This document shows positions 15,777-24,671 of a DNA stretch of 58,432 nt, one piece after another. The notes under the pieces are model-generated. The model was not told where the DNA came from. It ran no database searches and saw only the letters and a list, made by a program, of their open reading frames with translations. The stretch lies in NCBI RefSeq assembly GCF_016863095.1, contig NZ_BOOF01000058.1:1-58432 (forward strand), read 5' to 3'. The DNA comes from Microbispora siamensis (lineage in GTDB: Bacteria > Actinomycetota > Actinomycetes > Streptosporangiales > Streptosporangiaceae). Numbering within the stretch: position 1 is the stretch's first letter; every line of letters starts with the position of its first letter. The position numbers were made by a program, and so were the translations under genes.

Positions 15777-16235
15777 TGGATCTTGCCAACGCTGTTGCTG
15801 ACGACGGCCCGGGACTACCACGGACGGGTCTGGACTCGCCGAGGCCGGACATCCCTTCTGAGCAGGTGCTCGTGTCGACGGTGGACGCCTGTAGACATCT
15901 CCGATCTTGCTACGGATCAGAAGGTCGAGGGTCGAGTCTTCCGACCACGCCATGGCAAGACCAATTCCGATCTTCGGGAGTGGCCTTTGGGATGCCTGCT
16001 GTACAGCCGCAGTGTCGGGTCTGAGGGCGCCCGAGAGCAACTGACCAGGTTCCGCCGCGGATCCTTAGCCCGCCGAGAAGAGCGTGACAACCGGGGCGCG
16101 GCCGGCACGTGCGTGGCGCCCTGCGCTCCGAGTGACGCGAGCACCCGCGCTCCCAAACCGGCCCATACGGGACGAACTAGTTTCTCTCGGGTGATATCCG
16201 ACGACTAAGGGTAACAACTGGTCGAGGAGGGGAGC
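15777..16235 (+). other. 459-bp gap upstream of the cyanophycin operon
   Basis: No convincing gene is seen. Short frames here lack ribosome sites and conserved character. The last 40 bp carry a less GC-rich stretch (ACTAGTTTCTCTCGGGTGAT) and GAGGAGGGGAGC, the ribosome site of cphB, so the promoter of cphBA is presumably here. Confidence 0.5.
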
Positions 16236-17063
16236 ATGGACGCGGACGAAGGGCGTAAGCCTGGTGATCCGGGCCGCCTGCTTATCATCGGGGGCGCCGA
16301 GTGCCGCGGTTCCGGCCTGCTCGAGCGGTTCGTGGAGCTGTCTGGCGGCGAGGCGGCCCGGATCGTGCTGGTCACTACGGCCACCGGGGCGCCCGAGGAG
16401 GTGCACGCCGACTACGAGCGGGTGTTCCGCAAGCTCGGCGTGGACCACACCAGGGAACTGCGGCTGCGCGGGCGCTCCGACGCCGACGGCGACAACGCGG
16501 CCAAGCTCCTCGACGACGCCACGGGCGTGTTCTTCTCCGGCGGCGACCAGTCGCGGCTGCGCGCCCTGGTCGGCTCGCGGGCCAACGAGATCCTGCGTGA
16601 GCGGCTGCGGGCAGGCGGCGCGGTCATCGCCGGGACCAGCGCCGGCGCCACCGCCATGGGCCACACGATGATCCTCGGCGGCGAGGGCCCCGGCGTGTCC
16701 GCCGCTACGGTCCGCACCGGCCCGGGGCTCGGCCTGCTCCCGAGGGCGCTCATCATCGACATGCACTTCAGCGAGCGCGGCCGGCTCCCCCGGCTGCTCA
16801 GCGCCATGGCGCTCGACCTGGAGTACCTGGGCGTCGGCATCGGCGAGAACACCGGGATCCTGGTCGACGGCACCCGCTTCGAGGTGCTCGGCGCCGGCGT
16901 GGCCACGGTGGCCGACGGGCGGAACGCCACGGTCATCCACGCCGCCGGGGACGAAGACCCGATCACCCTGTTCGGCGTCCGGCTGCACCTGCTGCCCGCC
17001 GGGTGCGTCTTCGACATCGCGACCCGCGAGGCCACCATCGGGCCCGCGCACGACCGGTACTGA
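16236..17063 (+). CDS. cphB: Cyanophycinase (peptidase S51)
   Basis: This 275-aa serine exopeptidase hydrolyses cyanophycin to beta-Asp-Arg dipeptides. The nucleophile motif is GTSAGATAMG (Ser135). FFSGGDQSRL, the IIDMHFSERGRLPRL segment (catalytic His) and GIGENTGILVDGTRFEVLGAG are standard for the family. The usual DQHF is DMHF here, a conservative-looking change next to the histidine. Start ATG 16236 has a strong GGAGG site. It is followed after 44 bp by cyanophycin synthetase, the usual actinobacterial order, and lies inside the tRNA-Phe-bracketed segment. Confidence 0.94.
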   Translation: MDADEGRKPGDPGRLLIIGGAECRGSGLLERFVELSGGEAARIVLVTTATGAPEEVHADYERVFRKLGVDHTRELRLRGRSDADGDNAAKLLDDATGVFFSGGDQSRLRALVGSRANEILRERLRAGGAVIAGTSAGATAMGHTMILGGEGPGVSAATVRTGPGLGLLPRALIIDMHFSERGRLPRLLSAMALDLEYLGVGIGENTGILVDGTRFEVLGAGVATVADGRNATVIHAAGDEDPITLFGVRLHLLPAGCVFDIATREATIGPAHDRY

Positions 17064-17107
17064 TCACCGCCAGCCCGATCATCCGCCCAACCCTTGGGGA
17101 GTGTCAC

Positions 17108-19840
17108 GTGCGTCTCGACGACCTGCGTCACCTGAGCGGACCCAACTCATTCAGCACCCGGCCGGTCACCGTCGCGCGGCTCGAGCTCGAGGAGCTGACC
17201 GGCCGGAACACCACCGAGTACCCGGGCTTCGCCGGGCGGCTGACCGCGGCCCTGCCCGGGCTGGCCGAGCACCACTGCGCGGCCGGGCGTCCGGGCGGGT
17301 TCCTGGAGGCGATGGCCCGGGGCACCTACTTCGGCCACGTAACCGAGCACGTGACGCTGGAGCTGTCCAGCCTGGTGGGCCGCGACGTGTACCTGGGCCG
17401 GACCATGTGGGCCGGCGCCGACGGCCGCTACGACGTTATGACCGAGTGCCCGCAGGACGAGCCCGCGCAGTCCTCGGTGCCGGCCGAGCTGCTGGAACTG
17501 GCCATCACCACGGTCGAGCACATTCTCCTTGAGCGCATCCCCGACCTGCCGCTCGAACTGGCCAGGATCGCTCGGGTCGTGGAGCGGGAGCGCCTCGGCG
17601 TGAGCACGGCCGCGCTCGCGGGCGCGGCCCGCCGCCGGGGGATACCGGTCCGCCGGGTCGGCCGGCTGAGCATGCTGCGGCTCGGATACGGGCGCTATCG
17701 CCGGCTCGTGTGCGCCGCGCTGACCGAGCAGACGTCGGTGATCGGTGTGGACATCGCGGCCGACAAGATGCTGGCCAAGCAGCTGCTGACCGACGCGGGC
17801 ATCCCGGTGCCCGATGGGGTGGTGGCCTGGAGCGCGGCCGACGCCGCCGGGGCGCTGGGCCGGCTCGGCGGCCCGGTCGTGATCAAACCGCTCCACGGCA
17901 ACCACGGTGCCAACGTGACCGTCGGCGTGACCACCGCCGCGGCCGCGGCCGCCGCATACGCTCAGGCGGCGGCCGACGGCGAGGGCGCGATCGTGGAGAG
18001 GTTCGTGCCCGGCACCGACTACCGGGTGCTGGTGGTCGACTGCCAGGTGGTGGCCGCGGCCGAGCTGCGGCCGGCCTCGGTGACCGGCGATGGTGTCTCT
18101 GACATCACCCAACTCGTCGACATGGTGAATGCCGACCCGCGCCGGGGCGAGGGCCACTCCCGAGAGCTGACCAAGATCAAACTGGACGAGCACGCGCTCG
18201 CGCACCTGGAGGCCCAGGACCTGGGCCCGGCGTCGGTCCCGGCCCGCGGCCAGTTCGTGACCCTGCGCCGGAACGCGAACCTGTCCACCGGCGGAACCAG
18301 CCGCGACGTGACCGACCTGGTGCACGAGGACGTGGCCGACATGTGCCGCCGGGCCGCGGCCGTGGTCGGCCTGGACGTCTGCGGCATCGACGTGCGGCTG
18401 GCCGACATCGCGGCACCGATACGGTGCGGCGGGGCCGGTCACGGCGGGGCCGAGCCTGGCGCGGTGATCGAGGTCAACGCGTGCCCGGGGCTGCGGATGC
18501 ACCTGTCCCCGGCCGAGGGGGCGCCGCGGGACGTGGCCGGCGCGCTGATCGACAGCCTGTACCCGCCCGGCGCCCCATCTCGGGTCCCGGTCGTCGCGGT
18601 CACCGGGACCAACGGGAAGACCACGACGGTCCGCATGATCGGCCACATCCTGAGCAAGGCCGGGATGCGGGTGGGGATGTCCACCACGGACGGGGTCTAC
18701 TCCGGCGGCCGGCTGGTCTACGACGCCGACGCCTCGGGCCCGCAGTCCGCGGACATGGTGCTCGACGACACCAGCATCGAGGCCGCGGTGCTGGAGACGG
18801 CGCGCGGCGGGATCATCCGCGGTGGGCTCGGCTACGACCAGGCCGACGTGGCCGTGGTCACCAACATCACCGCCGACCACCTGGGCGCGGACGGCGTGGA
18901 GGATCTCGACGAGCTGGTCGAGGTGAAGGCGCTGGTCGCCGAGGAGGTTCGCGAGGGCGGGACCGTGGTGCTGAACGCCGACGACCCATTGGTCGCCGCG
19001 CTCGCCGACCGGCCGCGGGTGCGCAGGAACGCGTCCGTGATCAGGTATTTCAGCCTGGTGAACGGCAACCCGCTCATCGAACGGCACCGGCAGGCGGGCG
19101 GCCTGGCGTACGAGCTTCGCAACGGCGAGCTGGTCGAGTTCGATGCGGACCGGGATCGGGCGCTGCTCAGCGTGGCCGAGCTGCCCGGCGCGTTCGGCGG
19201 GCTCGCCCCGCACGTGATCGCGAACGCGCTGGCCGCGGTGGCGGCCTGCCGCGGGCTCGGGGTCAGCGCCAAGGACATCCGGCGCGCGCTGGGCACGTTC
19301 ACGCCGGGCGAGTCGAACCCTGGGCGCGGCAACGTCTACCTGGCCGGCGGCGGCCCGGTGATATTGGACTACGGCCACAACGCCGCCGCGCTCGACGCGA
19401 CCGGCCGCATGATCAGCGACGTCTGGGGCGGCGAGCCCGTGGCCGCGATCACGCTGCCCGGCGACCGCCGCGACGATCTGGTGGCCCGCTCGGCCGAGGC
19501 CGTCGCCGCGTGGTTCGGCCGGGTCGTCGTCTACGAGGACGCCGACAAGCGCGGCCGCCGCCCCGGTGAGATGACCGGTCTGATCATGGCGGCCATGCGC
19601 CGGGCCCGGCCCGGCATCGGCCTCGCCACCGCCGAAGGACCGCAGGCCGCCCTGCGCATCGCGGTCACGATGGCCGCCGGCCACCCGGTCCTGTTCGTCT
19701 ACGAGAAGCTGGCCATGGCCCGCCAGGCCCTCGAGGCCCTGAACGCCCGCCCCTGGCCCGCCGGCGCAGTCCCGCCCGCACCCGCCGACGCCGGTCCCGC
19801 CTGCTCCTTCCATCGAGACGCCGCGGTCATGGATGACTGA
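17108..19840 (+). CDS. cphA: Cyanophycin synthetase
   Basis: This 910-aa enzyme builds multi-L-arginyl-poly-L-aspartate without a ribosome. Domains in order: an N-terminal domain (about 1-160), ATP-grasp (about 210-480, with GPVVIKPLHGNHGANVTVGV, VERFVPGTDYRVLVV and VIEVNACPGLRMH), and a Mur-ligase-like domain (P-loop VVAVTGTNGKTTTVRMIG near residue 500). The C-terminal lobe has DYGHNAAALDAT near 754. Length is slightly above the common 870-900. I chose GTG 17108, preceded by GGGGAG. The upstream frame overlaps cphB and is non-coding. All ligase motifs are intact. The C-terminal 30 residues are Pro/Ala-rich and not conserved. Confidence 0.95.
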   Translation: MRLDDLRHLSGPNSFSTRPVTVARLELEELTGRNTTEYPGFAGRLTAALPGLAEHHCAAGRPGGFLEAMARGTYFGHVTEHVTLELSSLVGRDVYLGRTMWAGADGRYDVMTECPQDEPAQSSVPAELLELAITTVEHILLERIPDLPLELARIARVVERERLGVSTAALAGAARRRGIPVRRVGRLSMLRLGYGRYRRLVCAALTEQTSVIGVDIAADKMLAKQLLTDAGIPVPDGVVAWSAADAAGALGRLGGPVVIKPLHGNHGANVTVGVTTAAAAAAAYAQAAADGEGAIVERFVPGTDYRVLVVDCQVVAAAELRPASVTGDGVSDITQLVDMVNADPRRGEGHSRELTKIKLDEHALAHLEAQDLGPASVPARGQFVTLRRNANLSTGGTSRDVTDLVHEDVADMCRRAAAVVGLDVCGIDVRLADIAAPIRCGGAGHGGAEPGAVIEVNACPGLRMHLSPAEGAPRDVAGALIDSLYPPGAPSRVPVVAVTGTNGKTTTVRMIGHILSKAGMRVGMSTTDGVYSGGRLVYDADASGPQSADMVLDDTSIEAAVLETARGGIIRGGLGYDQADVAVVTNITADHLGADGVEDLDELVEVKALVAEEVREGGTVVLNADDPLVAALADRPRVRRNASVIRYFSLVNGNPLIERHRQAGGLAYELRNGELVEFDADRDRALLSVAELPGAFGGLAPHVIANALAAVAACRGLGVSAKDIRRALGTFTPGESNPGRGNVYLAGGGPVILDYGHNAAALDATGRMISDVWGGEPVAAITLPGDRRDDLVARSAEAVAAWFGRVVVYEDADKRGRRPGEMTGLIMAAMRRARPGIGLATAEGPQAALRIAVTMAAGHPVLFVYEKLAMARQALEALNARPWPAGAVPPAPADAGPACSFHRDAAVMDD

Positions 19841-19932
19841 AAGCCCCCTCCGGGGGATGAAGGCGAAGGGGTGAGCTGCCGAGGATTCTCGGAACGCTTC
19901 GAGCCTGTGCCGCCGACTACAGGACGTGGGGC

Positions 19933-19968
19933 TGACGACAACGGTGACGACAACGGTGACGACAACGT
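19933..19968 (+). repeat. 12-bp tandem repeat, three copies
   Basis: TGACGACAACGG occurs twice and TGACGACAACGT once in direct succession, 80 bp before the distal tRNA-Phe att copy. Nothing else is recognisable in 19841-20048 apart from a weak CCCCC-TCC-GGGGG hairpin just after cphA. Confidence 0.6.
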
Positions 19969-20048
19969 CGGCCACCACGAGCACACCGCGGCAGCCGTCC
20001 ACAGCCTTCTGGCCTCGTGTCGGTCGAGCGGAGCAGGGCGGTCGGTCT

Positions 20049-20090
20049 GCCTGAGAAGCGGAAGGTCGGCAGTTCGACCCTGCCCCTGAC
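20049..20090 (+). repeat. att repeat, displaced tRNA-Phe 3' end
   Basis: This is a copy of 12696-12737 with one mismatch. The 5' half of the tRNA is absent, so it is not a functional tRNA gene. Similarity continues into the following terminator and the GACGGCAACG motif at 20155. Confidence 0.85.
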
Positions 20091-20110
20091 TACCATCTCT
20101 GAACAGCCCA

Positions 20111-20145
20111 AACGCCCCGAATGATCACGCTCCGGGGCGTTTTTG
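20111..20145 (+). terminator. Terminator beside the displaced tRNA-Phe end
   Basis: AACGCCCCG and CGGGGCGTT form a perfect 9-bp stem followed by TTTT. It corresponds to the terminator at 12761 after the intact tRNA-Phe. Confidence 0.8.
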
Positions 20146-20477
20146 GTGTTCTCTGACGGCAACGGCAGCGGACGCTCAGGTCCTGCCGTCAGGCTCAATG
20201 GCCTCGACCAGGTCGAGCACGCCACGCGCCCAGTCGACCCGCAGCGCTCCCTGCATCGGAACGACCGCTCCGCCCAGCGCCTCGTCGCAGAGCCGGCGGC
20301 CGCCTCTCCTCGTCGCCGGCGAGGGCCGCCAGATAGGCCAGGACGCCACCCGCGCGCCGCATGCCTCGGGCGGCTCCGTTCGGGCGCATCGCACGGGCTT
20401 CATGACCTCACGCGTAATCGCCGTGATGCCGTACCCGCCGCGAAGCTGTGCATGGAACGGCGCGAGCAGGAGGAGAA
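20146..20477. other. Non-coding stretch with possible gene remnant
   Basis: The left part holds GACGGCAACGGCAG and CTGCCGTC motifs like those at the tRNA-Lys element ends. On the minus strand, two frames joined by a shift near 20305 would give a plausible protein end (GVLAYLAALAGDEER then LGGAVVPMQGALRVDWARGVLDLVEAIEPDGRT). This could be a decayed gene, but I cannot name it. The right end is the leader of the MFS gene. Confidence 0.35.
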
Positions 20478-21899
20478 ATGACGACCATAACGTCACCGCG
20501 GTCGACACCGGTTGCGGCGACCGGCAGCAGCGCCGGCTGGGGAAGCCTGCTGGTGCTCCTCACCGGTGTCTTCATCACCACCCTCGACTTCTTCATCGTC
20601 AACGTCGCGATCCCCGTGACACAGCGCGAGCTGAACGCGAGCCCGTCGGCGATCCAGTTCATCGTCGCCGGATTCGGCATCGCCCTGGCCTCCGGGCTCG
20701 TCCTCGGCGGGCGGTTGGGTGACCTGTACGGGCGTCGGCGGCTCTTCTCGATAGGCCTGGCCGTCTTCACCCTGGCCTCGGCCGCCTGCGGCGAGGCCCC
20801 GAGCGCCGGGTTCCTCGTCGGCGCCCGGGTCGTCCAGGGCGCCGGGGCGGCTCTGCTGATGCCGCAGGTCCTCGCCATCATCAACACCCTCTACACCGGC
20901 GCGCACCGCACCAAAGCGTTCAATGCCTACGGCATGGCCCTCGGCTTCGGCGGCGTGTTCGGGCAGCTCATCGGCGGCGCGCTCATCAGGGCCGACATCG
21001 CCGGGCTCGGCTGGCGCAGCATCTTCCTGATCAATGTCCCGGTGGGCGCGGTCACTCTGCTGCTGACCCGGCGGCTGATCCCCGAATCACGGGCCACCGG
21101 GGCCCGTCTGGACCTGACCGGCGCCGCGCTGGTCTGCCTGGGCCTGGTGGCCATCGTGTACCCGCTCGTGCAGGGCCAGCAGCAGGGCTGGCCGGCATGG
21201 ACGTGGCTCTGCCTGGCCGCCGCCGTCGCCCTTCTGGCCGCCTTCGCCCTGCACCAGCGCCGGACGGCCGCGCCCCTGATCGACCCTGCGCTGTTCCGGC
21301 ACCGCTCGTTTTCCGCCGGTGTGGTCGTCAGCCTGATCTATTCGATGACGACGGGCTCGTTCTTCCTGGTCCTGGCGCTCTACCTGCAGGAGGGCCGCGG
21401 CCTGGACGCTCTCGGTTCCGGCCTGATCTTCCTTCCCCTTGGCCTCGGCTACTTCGTCTCCTCGGCCCTGTCCGGACGGATCGCGGCCCGGCTCGGCCGC
21501 CAGGTCGTCACCGTGGGAGCCCTGGTCGTCGCACTCGGGTACGCGGCTCTGGCCGAGACGGCCTCGGCTCTGGACACCGGGCGTCCCGTCGCGTGGATCA
21601 TCCCGGGCCTGCTCGTCGCCGGCGCGGGAATGGGCTTGATCATGGCTCCGCTGCCCGCGATCGTCCTGGCGGGGACCGATCCCCGGCACGCCGCCGCGGC
21701 CTCGGGCGTCCTGAGCACGGCCCAGCAGGCGGGCGGCGCGATCGGTGTGGCCCTGGTCGGGATGGTCTTCTACGGCGCCCTTGGCGCTCCCACGCCGGCT
21801 CACTACCCGCACGCCTTCGCTCTCGGCCTGGCTCTCCTGGTCGGTCTGGCCGCCGCCGTCGTCGCGCTGGTCCAGGTGCTGCCCCGCACCGCCCGCTGA
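20478..21899 (+). CDS. MFS transporter, DHA2 (14-helix) family
   Basis: This 473-aa multidrug-type exporter has about 14 membrane helices. TTLDFFIVNVAIPVTQRELN (motif D1-like) and GGRLGDLYGRRRLFSIGLAV (motif A) stand at the N-terminus, and RVVQGAGAALLMPQVLAII (motif B-like) and GMALGFGGVFGQLIGGAL (motif C, antiporter) follow. Start ATG 20478 is chosen for the AGGAGGAG site. It faces the subtilase gene across a perfect palindromic terminator. No regulator is adjacent. Substrate unknown. Confidence 0.92.
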   Translation: MTTITSPRSTPVAATGSSAGWGSLLVLLTGVFITTLDFFIVNVAIPVTQRELNASPSAIQFIVAGFGIALASGLVLGGRLGDLYGRRRLFSIGLAVFTLASAACGEAPSAGFLVGARVVQGAGAALLMPQVLAIINTLYTGAHRTKAFNAYGMALGFGGVFGQLIGGALIRADIAGLGWRSIFLINVPVGAVTLLLTRRLIPESRATGARLDLTGAALVCLGLVAIVYPLVQGQQQGWPAWTWLCLAAAVALLAAFALHQRRTAAPLIDPALFRHRSFSAGVVVSLIYSMTTGSFFLVLALYLQEGRGLDALGSGLIFLPLGLGYFVSSALSGRIAARLGRQVVTVGALVVALGYAALAETASALDTGRPVAWIIPGLLVAGAGMGLIMAPLPAIVLAGTDPRHAAAASGVLSTAQQAGGAIGVALVGMVFYGALGAPTPAHYPHAFALGLALLVGLAAAVVALVQVLPRTAR

Positions 21900-21934
21900 C
21901 CCGGAGCCGAGCCCGCGAAGTCGAGAGAAGAGGG

Positions 21935-21970
21935 GCTGGGCCTGCACCGTCATGACGGTGCAGGCCCAGC
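21935..21970. terminator. Bidirectional terminator, perfect 36-bp palindrome
   Basis: GCTGGGCCTGCACCGTCA is followed directly by its exact reverse complement. It lies between the convergent MFS and subtilase genes and can serve both. Confidence 0.8.
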
Positions 21971-22004
21971 GCCGTGGTGTCACTCAGGTGACGCCAGGGT
22001 CAGT

Positions 22005-23540
22005 TCACTTGACGACTGCGAGGGCGTCGACGACACCGGCGCCGAAGAAGCTGTTGTCGTCGACGGTGCCGGTGCAGGCCGCGGTGTTCTGCGGGCACGG
22101 CTTGGGTACGGCCCGCGCCTTGAGCTCGCTGATCATCTCGGCTGGCGACCAGGACGGGTGCGCCGACTTCATCTGCGCCATGACGCCGGCGACGTGCGGG
22201 CTCGCCATCGACGTGCCGCTCTTGGTGCCGTAGCCGTCGGCTCCCGTCCGGGTGTTCCAGGTCGTCGAGTAGATCGACGAGCCGGGAGCCGCGACGTCGA
22301 TCTTGCCGAGGCCGTAGTTGGAGAAGGACGACCGGACGCTGTCCAGCGTGGTGCCCACGCGCTGCAGGGATGCGACCGTCACGACACCGTCGAGCTCGGC
22401 CGGGATGTCGTTGCAGTGGCTGTTGATCGTACGCACGGTCGGCGCCGGCGCGTCGTTGGGGCTGCCCTTGTCCACGGTCTTGTTGGCCATGTCGTAGTTG
22501 GAGTTGCCCGCCGCGGCGACGTTGACGACGCCCTGCGCGGTGGCCCACTGCACGGCACGCCGGACGGCCTCCTTGCTGGCGGCCTGGTCGGGCTGGTCGT
22601 CACACCAGAACTCGAACGGGTCGACGTAGTAGGAGTTGTTCGTGACGTCCATGTGCTTCAGGCCCGCCCACATGAAGCCGCAGACGGCGTACTCCGGGTA
22701 GATGAAGCCGTCGTCGTTGACGACCTTGACGGAGGCCATGCGCACGTTCGGCGCGACACCGACGATGCCGATGTTGTTGCGGGCGGCGGCGATGGTGCCG
22801 GCGACGTGCGTACCGTGGTCGCTCGTCGTCGGGCGCCAAGCCAACGGCGTCTGGTCCGGACGGCCGGCGTTGCTGCAGTTGACCGAGTTCGCGACGTCGA
22901 TGTTGGCCTTGAGGTCCGGGTGCGTCGGCGAGATGCCGCTGTCGAGCACCCCGACGAGGACGTTGCGGTTGCCGTCGGAGATCGCCTGCGCCTGCGGGGC
23001 CTTGATCATTTGCATGTCCCACTGGACGCCCTCGTTGGGGTCGAGGCTCTCGCCCGGCTGCGGGTCGGACGGGATGTCGCCGTTGTCCGGCTTCTTGGCG
23101 CCCTTCTTGTACCCGTTGGCACCGGGACCCCACGGCGGGGCCAGGTCGGCCGGCGTCCCCTCGGAGACCCCGGCCGTGCGGGTGGCGCCGACGGAGGCGA
23201 CCGCGTTGCCACCCTTGGCGGTGACGTTCGCGCGGAAGGCCGCGCGGTCGGAGTGGGCGACGACCACGCCGATCGCGGGCCAGGACTGGACGACGACACC
23301 TCCGGCGGCCTCGACCGCGCGCTCGACGAGACGAGTTTGGCCGGGGTTGGCGATTCGGGCGTTGACGACGTAGCTCATGAGCATCCCGTCGGGGATGTCC
23401 ACGTTGACCGGTGTCGACGTCGGCTCATCGGTGGTGGCCGCACTGGCCGAGTCGGTCGCGCCTCCAAGGAAGGCGGCACCCACCATGGCGAACGCCGCGG
23501 CGGTGGCCGCGAGGCGTCGCTTGGGCAGGGCGTGCTGCAT
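22005..23540 (-). CDS. Secreted S8 subtilisin-like serine peptidase
   Basis: This 511-aa secreted protease has a signal peptide (residues 1-35, KRRLAATAAAFAMVGAAFLGG, cleavage near SASA). An inhibitor-type propeptide follows to about 165. The catalytic domain has VLDSGISPTHPDL (Asp200), DHGTHVAGTI (His242), the oxyanion AAAGNSN region and SGTSMASPHVAG (Ser444). I chose ATG 23540 with GGAGC upstream; the longer frame has no signal peptide. The triad is intact. A 133-bp fragment of the same gene lies at 12895-13027. Likely a general extracellular protease. Confidence 0.93.
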   Translation of the reverse strand: MQHALPKRRLAATAAAFAMVGAAFLGGATDSASAATTDEPTSTPVNVDIPDGMLMSYVVNARIANPGQTRLVERAVEAAGGVVVQSWPAIGVVVAHSDRAAFRANVTAKGGNAVASVGATRTAGVSEGTPADLAPPWGPGANGYKKGAKKPDNGDIPSDPQPGESLDPNEGVQWDMQMIKAPQAQAISDGNRNVLVGVLDSGISPTHPDLKANIDVANSVNCSNAGRPDQTPLAWRPTTSDHGTHVAGTIAAARNNIGIVGVAPNVRMASVKVVNDDGFIYPEYAVCGFMWAGLKHMDVTNNSYYVDPFEFWCDDQPDQAASKEAVRRAVQWATAQGVVNVAAAGNSNYDMANKTVDKGSPNDAPAPTVRTINSHCNDIPAELDGVVTVASLQRVGTTLDSVRSSFSNYGLGKIDVAAPGSSIYSTTWNTRTGADGYGTKSGTSMASPHVAGVMAQMKSAHPSWSPAEMISELKARAVPKPCPQNTAACTGTVDDNSFFGAGVVDALAVVK

Positions 23541-23824
23541 GCGTTGCTCCTTGAACGGTGAGGCCGCGGCATCATTGCCGCGGTCTGGCTGGCTCCGATT
23601 CCGAGAGTCCGAAATCGCCCCGAATCCAGCCTTTAGAGTTGGTTGGTGACCGTAACAGCTTGATCGTGAATTGTTCAAGAGTTCACCGCAGTCGGTAAGG
23701 CCGGCCGAGTCGACCTGCCGACCGGCGATTCAGCGCACAAGATGGTCATCTTCCGAATGGCGCTTCCATCCGAACGGGGCGGCGCGAGCATGAACCGGGG
23801 CGAGGGTGCTTACGTGGTGGAGGC

Positions 23825-24613
23825 ATGAGACTGCGAATGATCCTGCTCATGGGGGTGACGGCGCTGACCGCGGCCTGTGGCGGAGTGGAACCGGACACGT
23901 CGGCGGCCGCGGCCGACGACGGGCCGGCGAAGCCGGTCGCCTTGTGGGGCGCGGAAGGCGGGTACGTGACCGCGACCATGAACGTGCTGCGTCCGCCCAG
24001 GGTGGTGCTGTACGACGACGGCTTGGTGATCGTCGACGCGAGCACGCAGATGACGCTCACCGATGCCGAGGCGGGCGAGGTGGTCGCGCGGATGGAGGAG
24101 TACCTGGGCGGGCAACCGCCGACCGCGAAGCCGAAGCCAGGCGCACCGTCGGTGACGGACGTGCCGGACACCGTCCTCGGCGTACGGGGGAAGGACGGAA
24201 AGATGCTGGAGGTTCGGGTCCCGGCCCTGGAACAGCTCGCGGCCTTCTACCCGAAGCAGTTGGTGGACGCGAAGAAGCTGATGGAGGGCCTGGCGACCCG
24301 GGCCGCCGCGGAGGGCGCCGACTATGTCGCCACCCGCGTCCGGGTGGTCGCCGAAGGGGCCGAGTCGGCGGAGGGCAGGCCGTCGCCCTGGCCCAAGGGC
24401 GTTCCGGAGCCTTCGGGCATGGTGGATCCGGTATGGCAGAAGGACGTCGAGGGGGCGGCGGTGAGCGCGATCACCAAGGCGGTTCCCGCCGGGCAGAGAT
24501 ACGACCGGTCGCTCTTCAGGACCGGCTCGGGGGCGGTCTTCACGCTTTCCTGGCGCTACCTGCTGCCCCACGAGCAGTCGCCGGCCTCCCCGGCGCCGGA
24601 TCGCAAGGGCTAG
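23825..24613 (+). CDS. Putative lipoprotein, unknown function
   Basis: This 262-aa protein has a lipoprotein signal peptide (MRLRMILLMGVTALTAAC, lipobox LTAAC). A mostly beta-type extracellular domain follows (VALWGAEGGYVTATMNVL, VVLYDDGLVIVDASTQMTL). It resembles actinomycete membrane-anchored proteins of unknown role. It starts 285 bp from the divergent subtilase and converges with the GerMN lipoprotein gene. No enzymatic motif is visible. Confidence 0.8.
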   Translation: MRLRMILLMGVTALTAACGGVEPDTSAAAADDGPAKPVALWGAEGGYVTATMNVLRPPRVVLYDDGLVIVDASTQMTLTDAEAGEVVARMEEYLGGQPPTAKPKPGAPSVTDVPDTVLGVRGKDGKMLEVRVPALEQLAAFYPKQLVDAKKLMEGLATRAAAEGADYVATRVRVVAEGAESAEGRPSPWPKGVPEPSGMVDPVWQKDVEGAAVSAITKAVPAGQRYDRSLFRTGSGAVFTLSWRYLLPHEQSPASPAPDRKG

Positions 24614-24671
24614 ACGGTCTCCCGCGCGCGCCTGCCGTACCGGGAGGGTGGGCCGGCGGGGGACGCACCCC

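Larger units (their letters stand above)
12696..20090. mobile_element. tRNA-Phe-bracketed island carrying cyanophycin genes
   Basis: The 7.4-kb segment lies between duplicated tRNA-Phe 3' ends. It encodes a membrane protein, a DesK/NarL-type two-component system, cyanophycinase and cyanophycin synthetase, plus a fragment of a subtilase gene. No integrase, excisionase or transfer gene remains, so an integrated element that lost its mobility functions is the best reading. The GC content is like the host's. An alternative is tandem accretion, with the right repeat belonging to a second element. Confidence 0.6.

Noticed and set aside
17147..20002. Minus-strand open frame of 951 codons across cphA
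   Set aside because: Antisense shadow of a high-GC gene: His/Arg/Gly/Pro-rich, no domains, while the plus strand encodes a complete cyanophycin synthetase.
20049..20092. Second tRNA-Phe gene
   Set aside because: Only the 3' half is present; no D-arm or 5' acceptor strand, so it is an att copy.
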